Source of the DNA: Vulcanimicrobiota bacterium
GTDB taxonomy: Bacteria > Eremiobacterota > Eremiobacteria > Baltobacterales > Baltobacteraceae
Length of the DNA: 26,816 nt
Assembly (NCBI GenBank): GCA_030042755.1
Contig: JASHZC010000060.1
Coordinates: 1 to 26,816, forward strand
Direction: 5' to 3'
This document shows positions 23,581 through 26,816 of this stretch, in pieces (position 1 is the stretch's first letter; every line of letters starts with the position of its first letter). The notes under the pieces are model-generated. The model made no database searches. It worked only from the letters and a program-made list of their open reading frames with translations, and had not been told where the DNA came from. The position numbers and the translations under genes are program-made.

Positions 23581-24792
23581 ATGTTAAGAATCGTTCGTAG
23601 TGCAGTCGTGACCTCGGCTATCGCGACGTTGCTAACCGGCTGTCAAAGTGAAGGCGACGCAGTGCGGTTCGAAGCCAGTCCGCGCATCATCGCCGGTCAC
23701 GCGACTGGGGCGGCGCAGTTGCTCTTTGGCTCCGGCGGAAACGCCGAGATGATCGTGCCGTTCCAGGACGGACCCGACACGCGTTTAGAGGCCTACTCTT
23801 CGCGTTCGCGCGCATCCGAGTGGGTGGACCGAGGCGCTATTTCACCACCCGGCACCGACATCGATGGCCAAGGCGAAAACTCCCCACGTTTTGCAATGGA
23901 CCACAACGAAGTACTGTACGCCCTCTGGAGGCAAGAGACGCCGAGACCCCAGATCTACCTTGCTGCATACGACTGGCGTGTGAAGCATTACACGGCACCA
24001 ATCCGCGTACGCGACGCAAACGCGAAGGGATACGCCGGCTTCGCCGACCTCACGGTGGGTCCTGACAACACCGTCTATATTGTGTGGCTTGACGAGCGCA
24101 ATAAGGGTGCGTCGGACAGTTCGTCGGTTTATCTTGCCAGGTATCGAAACGCACGAGTCTCACAGAACGTCGAGGTGGCGAGCTCTACGTGTCCGTGTTG
24201 CCGTCCTACCGTAGCCGTGGCCGGCGACGGAACGGTCTACGTCGCCTGGCGGCACGACGACCACGATCTGCGTGATATTGCCATCGCGTCGTCACGGGAC
24301 CAGGGCCGTTCGTTTTCGCCCCTTTACTATGTTGCCCACGATGGATGGCGGCTTCATGGTTGTCCAGAGTCCGGCCCATCGCTTTTGGTTGAGGGAAACC
24401 GGCTCTACGTCGCCTGGTACACGCAAGGCGCGGACGCGCGCTCGCGCGTTAACCTGTCGTTCAGCGACGATCGAGGACGAAGCTTCGCAACCCCGACCGA
24501 GATCTCCGGAGGTACCCTCGACGCGAATCATCCCCGTCTCTTCGCGCTCGCGCCGTCGGGGTTAGGGGCGGTATTTCAGGCGCGCGATGGCCGGCTCGAC
24601 AACGGTTGGTCTGCGGTCGTCCCCTATTTCGTTCGCATCGGAGCCAACGCGATCCCAACGCGGCCGATCCCCGTCGCGAGCCCGGGTGCACGAGACGACA
24701 CGACACCGTATGCGGTCGCTCCGGACGCGCAAAGCATGTTCGTGGCCTTCGCTTCGGGAATGCATGCCATGATGGTGCGAGCGCGTCTGTAA
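23581..24792 (+). CDS. BNR-repeat (sialidase-like) lipoprotein with CPCC motif
   Basis: A 403-residue lipoprotein from ATG 23581, fixed by AGGAG 7 bases upstream. Lipobox LLTGC puts the lipidated Cys at 21. Asp-box repeats SRDQGRSFSPL and SDDRGRSFATP and the strands VYVAWRHDDHDLRDIAIASS and LYVAWYTQG mark a beta-propeller. Unusual Cys residues, C204-P-C206-C207 in SSTCPCCRP and C261 in HGCPESGP, could form a metal or disulfide site. The same Cys pattern recurs, as I recall, in sialidase-like proteins near cytochrome and copper genes. The position beside the His/Met-rich protein supports metal handling, but that is inference. Sialidase activity is not expected. Confidence 0.78.
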   Translation: MLRIVRSAVVTSAIATLLTGCQSEGDAVRFEASPRIIAGHATGAAQLLFGSGGNAEMIVPFQDGPDTRLEAYSSRSRASEWVDRGAISPPGTDIDGQGENSPRFAMDHNEVLYALWRQETPRPQIYLAAYDWRVKHYTAPIRVRDANAKGYAGFADLTVGPDNTVYIVWLDERNKGASDSSSVYLARYRNARVSQNVEVASSTCPCCRPTVAVAGDGTVYVAWRHDDHDLRDIAIASSRDQGRSFSPLYYVAHDGWRLHGCPESGPSLLVEGNRLYVAWYTQGADARSRVNLSFSDDRGRSFATPTEISGGTLDANHPRLFALAPSGLGAVFQARDGRLDNGWSAVVPYFVRIGANAIPTRPIPVASPGARDDTTPYAVAPDAQSMFVAFASGMHAMMVRARL

Positions 24793-24832
24793 GCAAGCGC
24801 TAAGCCCGGGATAGTCGTCGGAGGTCGTCGGA

Positions 24833-25333
24833 ATGCTGCGTAAGGTGCTGAAGATTGTCGTGGCGTTCGTAGTGCTCGTTCCGGCCGAGGTCCGCGCGCA
24901 GACCATCGCGGTGCCGCCCGATGCCAAGCTCGTCCGCCAAGTGGAGGGCGGCGGGGCGCAAGTCTACGCGTGCCGCGTCGGCGCGGGCGGCACGTATGTT
25001 TGGGCGCTCGTAGGTCCGAAAGCAGTGCTAATCAACGAAGACGGAAGTGATTTCGGCACCCACGGGGCAGGCCCGCACTGGACGGCCAGCGACGGCAGCA
25101 CGATCGTTGCCGATGCTGCGCATCCGCTGGCTCGTGTGAACCGCCCCGATGCAGTGCCGGAGTTGGTATTGCGCGTGACGTCCGAAACGGGAAGCGGCAT
25201 GCTTGCCGGCATTCGCTACGTTAGCCGTACCGACACGCTCGGCGGCACGCCGCCAGAGTCGGGTTGTGACGCCCAGCATGTCGGTGGAACGATCGCCCGG
25301 CACTATAGTGCGGTCTACAGCTTTTATCGCTAG
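24833..25333 (+). CDS. Secreted DUF3455-domain protein
   Basis: A 166-residue protein from ATG 24833 (GGAGG 8 bases upstream). Signal peptide 1-22 ends AEVRA-Q. The rest matches DUF3455: VQVYAC-like GAQVYACRVG, WALVGPKAVLINEDG, GTHGAGPHWTASDGSTIV, ELVLRVTSETGSGMLAGIRYVSRTDTLGG in outline, PPESGCDAQHVGG and the aromatic end YSAVYSFYR. Two Cys (in YAC and SGCD) may form a disulfide. Function of the family is unknown. It often appears in stress or surface loci. It is separated from the CPCC lipoprotein by 40 bases. Confidence 0.87.
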   Translation: MLRKVLKIVVAFVVLVPAEVRAQTIAVPPDAKLVRQVEGGGAQVYACRVGAGGTYVWALVGPKAVLINEDGSDFGTHGAGPHWTASDGSTIVADAAHPLARVNRPDAVPELVLRVTSETGSGMLAGIRYVSRTDTLGGTPPESGCDAQHVGGTIARHYSAVYSFYR

Positions 25334-25383
25334 CCCGCATAGTTCTCGCCGGCCTGGCGTACGAGCCAGTGAGGCAATCGTGT

Positions 25384-25980
25384 TCAGGAGGCGCGTCGGA
25401 TCTTGGAATCAAGGACCGGTTCGGTCAGCTCCCCGCTGCCGATGAACTCGACTCGTTTATCGGTTCCGATGATGACAATCGTCGGGTACCCGCCTTTGAG
25501 ATAATTTTTCGCGACGTTGAGTGATGCATCGAACGCCACTGGGTAGCGAACGTTGAAGTATCTCGCAAAGCCGAGGACATCGGCTTGCGATTCCGGCGAG
25601 TTGCGGTCGCTGCCGAACGGGCTGCCGGTTACGGCAACGAACGCCAGGCGGTTCTTATATTTGTCGTAGAGCCGGTTGAGTACCGCCGTCTCGCGTTGGC
25701 AGTGCGGGCACCAGGTCGCAAAGACCTCGAGAAAGACCGGTCGACCCGCAGTGGATAGGGCAAAAGGGCCGTGCGTGGTTTCGGCCGAGAACTCCGGTGC
25801 CGGATCGCCTGCGGCAAGGGAACTGTACGGGATGGTATCGCTGGCAGCTTGCGGTACAACTCGATTCGATACGGCAATGGCGACGATTATGCCGATCGCG
25901 ACAATCCCGACCGTACCCCATAGCGCAATCACTGAAAAAGGAATGGAGCGCGCCGATCGGCGCGACGAACGACTGGACAT
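25384..25980 (-). CDS. Membrane-anchored TlpA/ResA-like thioredoxin
   Basis: A 198-residue protein from ATG 25980 (GAGGG 7 bases upstream). A single TM anchor (about 13-37) is followed by an external linker and a thioredoxin-fold domain of the AhpC/TlpA type: DPAPEFSAETTHGPFAL, then VFLEVFATWC91PHC94 and the cis-Pro loop GGYPTIVIIG. Such proteins reduce disulfides outside the membrane, for example in cytochrome c or copper-site assembly. The WCPHC centre is intact. It is downstream of the paralogous membrane protein and the TonB receptor on the same strand, suggesting a shared metal or redox role. Confidence 0.9.
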   Translation of the reverse strand: MSSRSSRRSARSIPFSVIALWGTVGIVAIGIIVAIAVSNRVVPQAASDTIPYSSLAAGDPAPEFSAETTHGPFALSTAGRPVFLEVFATWCPHCQRETAVLNRLYDKYKNRLAFVAVTGSPFGSDRNSPESQADVLGFARYFNVRYPVAFDASLNVAKNYLKGGYPTIVIIGTDKRVEFIGSGELTEPVLDSKIRRAS

Positions 25981-26023
25981 GAGAAAACCCTCGCTAGAGA
26001 TGCTGTGTGTTCTTTACGTTGGG

Positions 26024-26671
26024 TTAACTAGCGAGGCGCGGGGGAGCCCGCTTTCCGTAAGCCTGCGAAGCGTCCCAAGTGTAATCGAACGCGGCTAGAG
26101 CGGCACGCTTGGGTCGCTGTCCCGTGAAGTGCTCGCCGGAACGTCGCCGTCGCAGAAGAAGCGCGATGACGGAAACGAGGTGCGCATGCGCGTTTGCCAG
26201 CCAGCTGCAGACGACCCATGCCAAGCCGTTGCAGAGCGAACTGATCAACAGAATCAGTCCAAGTCCTACGAGCGGGACCCCGCCAAAGGCGCTGGCGACG
26301 CCGTCGAAACCACCTGACGCCAACTGCTCCGCGCTCTCCATCGCGAGCAAGACGAGACCGGCGCCGAGCGCGCTCCAGACTATCGCTTGCCAGCCAATTC
26401 GCCTTCGAAGACCATGAGCGATCGATGGCAGCGAGCGGTCTTGAACGGCCGCAAGGTGCATGGCATAAAGAAATACGCCGCAAAGACCAACCACGGCCGC
26501 GCCTAGCCCCACCGGAAAAACAGCGCCGTGAGTGTGGCGCCCATAATCTCCGCTCAGCAGGCCTGTAGATTGTGCGATTTCGAGAATCAAGTGAGCCAGG
26601 AACGCGGTGGCGAGCGTTGCCGAGAGGAACCCCGCCAACGCGACGCTTCCGTGCAGCCTGCGCATGCTCAC
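26024..26671 (-). CDS. Membrane protein, paralogous to the 22012-22638 product
   Basis: A 215-residue protein started at GTG 26671 (AAGGAAGG 4 bases upstream). ATG 26665, 10 bases from that site, is equally possible. Helices lie near 10-32, 50-72, 93-111, 122-138 and 139-172. Helix 3 ends in E112-S-A-E115-Q116, matching the ExxEQ element of the five-helix protein at 22012. A basic tail follows (LLLRRRRS, then about 40 soluble residues). Unknown family. It lies 49 bases downstream of the TonB receptor gene and upstream of the TlpA-like gene. Confidence 0.75.
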   Translation of the reverse strand: MSMRRLHGSVALAGFLSATLATAFLAHLILEIAQSTGLLSGDYGRHTHGAVFPVGLGAAVVGLCGVFLYAMHLAAVQDRSLPSIAHGLRRRIGWQAIVWSALGAGLVLLAMESAEQLASGGFDGVASAFGGVPLVGLGLILLISSLCNGLAWVVCSWLANAHAHLVSVIALLLRRRRSGEHFTGQRPKRAALAAFDYTWDASQAYGKRAPPRLAS

Positions 26672-26720
26672 GCGGCCTTCCTTGTATGTAGCTGGAAAAT
26701 CCGCCTGCCGGTGAGTCTCT

Positions 26721-26816
26721 TCACGGCTTGAAGCGTACGCCCATGTTCAACTCGCGCCCGGGTCCGAAATGGTTGCCTTGGGCATTGAGCAGCGTCACGT
26801 AGTAGCGGTCGTTCAG
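26721..26816 (-). CDS. TonB-dependent outer-membrane receptor, C-terminal end only
   Basis: The last 31 codons before a TGA at 26723-26721 read YYVTLLNAQGNHFGPGRELN and then MGVRFKP. That is the usual last two strands of a TonB-dependent receptor barrel, with the GPGRE turn and a C-terminal aromatic/basic end. The substrate-determining plug and loops are outside the window. Association with the metal-type genes here suggests a metal or siderophore ligand (inferred). Confidence 0.75.
   Translation of the reverse strand: MNDRYYVTLLNAQGNHFGPGRELNMGVRFKP

Noticed and set aside
1..26816. CRISPR arrays, tRNA or rRNA genes, insertion sequences, attachment sites
   Set aside because: No regularly spaced direct repeats, cloverleaf-like sequence, transposase or terminal inverted repeats were recognised by eye.

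Overview
The window is about 26.8 kb of GC-rich, gene-dense bacterial DNA. The organism had an outer membrane, because the right edge carries the C-terminal end of a TonB-dependent receptor. Many products are secreted or lipid-anchored. Large BNR-repeat proteins, glycine-rich lipoproteins and multi-spanning PDZ/GAF sensor proteins lacking a kinase fit an uncultivated soil lineage such as Candidatus Eremiobacterota (WPS-2). That placement is a guess from gene style, not from a marker gene. I saw no rRNA, tRNA, CRISPR array or insertion sequence.

Layout. 1-2100: the start of an XRE-type regulator running off the left edge (-), a small lipoprotein (+) with a textbook terminator, and a secreted FLIGTW-type protein (-). 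2108-4716: a GNAT acetyltransferase overlapping an M1-aminopeptidase-like protein that has lost key catalytic residues. 4727-8565 (-): a large secreted BNR/Vps10-type propeller protein followed by a MerB-like lyase. The MerB-like reading frame contains an in-frame UGA exactly where the catalytic cysteine should be, followed by a SECIS-like hairpin, so it is probably a selenoprotein. 8661-9119: a secreted RidA-family protein.

9116-16952 is the most unusual part. A plus-strand operon (11937-14848, closed by a strong hairpin terminator) holds a 104-residue precursor, a tetrapyrrole-methylase-fold N-methyltransferase overlapping it by ATGA, and a ComP-like PDZ/multi-TM/GAF membrane protein. The first two look like a split borosin RiPP system (backbone N-methylated peptide). 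A second PDZ/TM/GAF paralogue, coupled to a cupin enzyme, lies on the other strand, and a third, PDZ-less paralogue follows an NTF2-like protein downstream. ComP is the Bacillus receptor for a modified peptide (ComX), so a modified-peptide/receptor pairing is a testable hypothesis.

16980-21899: a small zincin-type protease (-), a thiolase and a compact family III CoA-transferase (+), then a glycine-rich lipoprotein, an AraC regulator and a SnoaL-like protein. 22012-26816 looks like an envelope and metal-handling locus. It holds a membrane protein, a His/Met-rich secreted protein, a CPCC-containing BNR lipoprotein and a DUF3455 protein on plus. These face a TonB receptor, a paralogous membrane protein and a membrane-anchored TlpA-like thioredoxin on minus. 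Copper is the most likely metal, by inference only.
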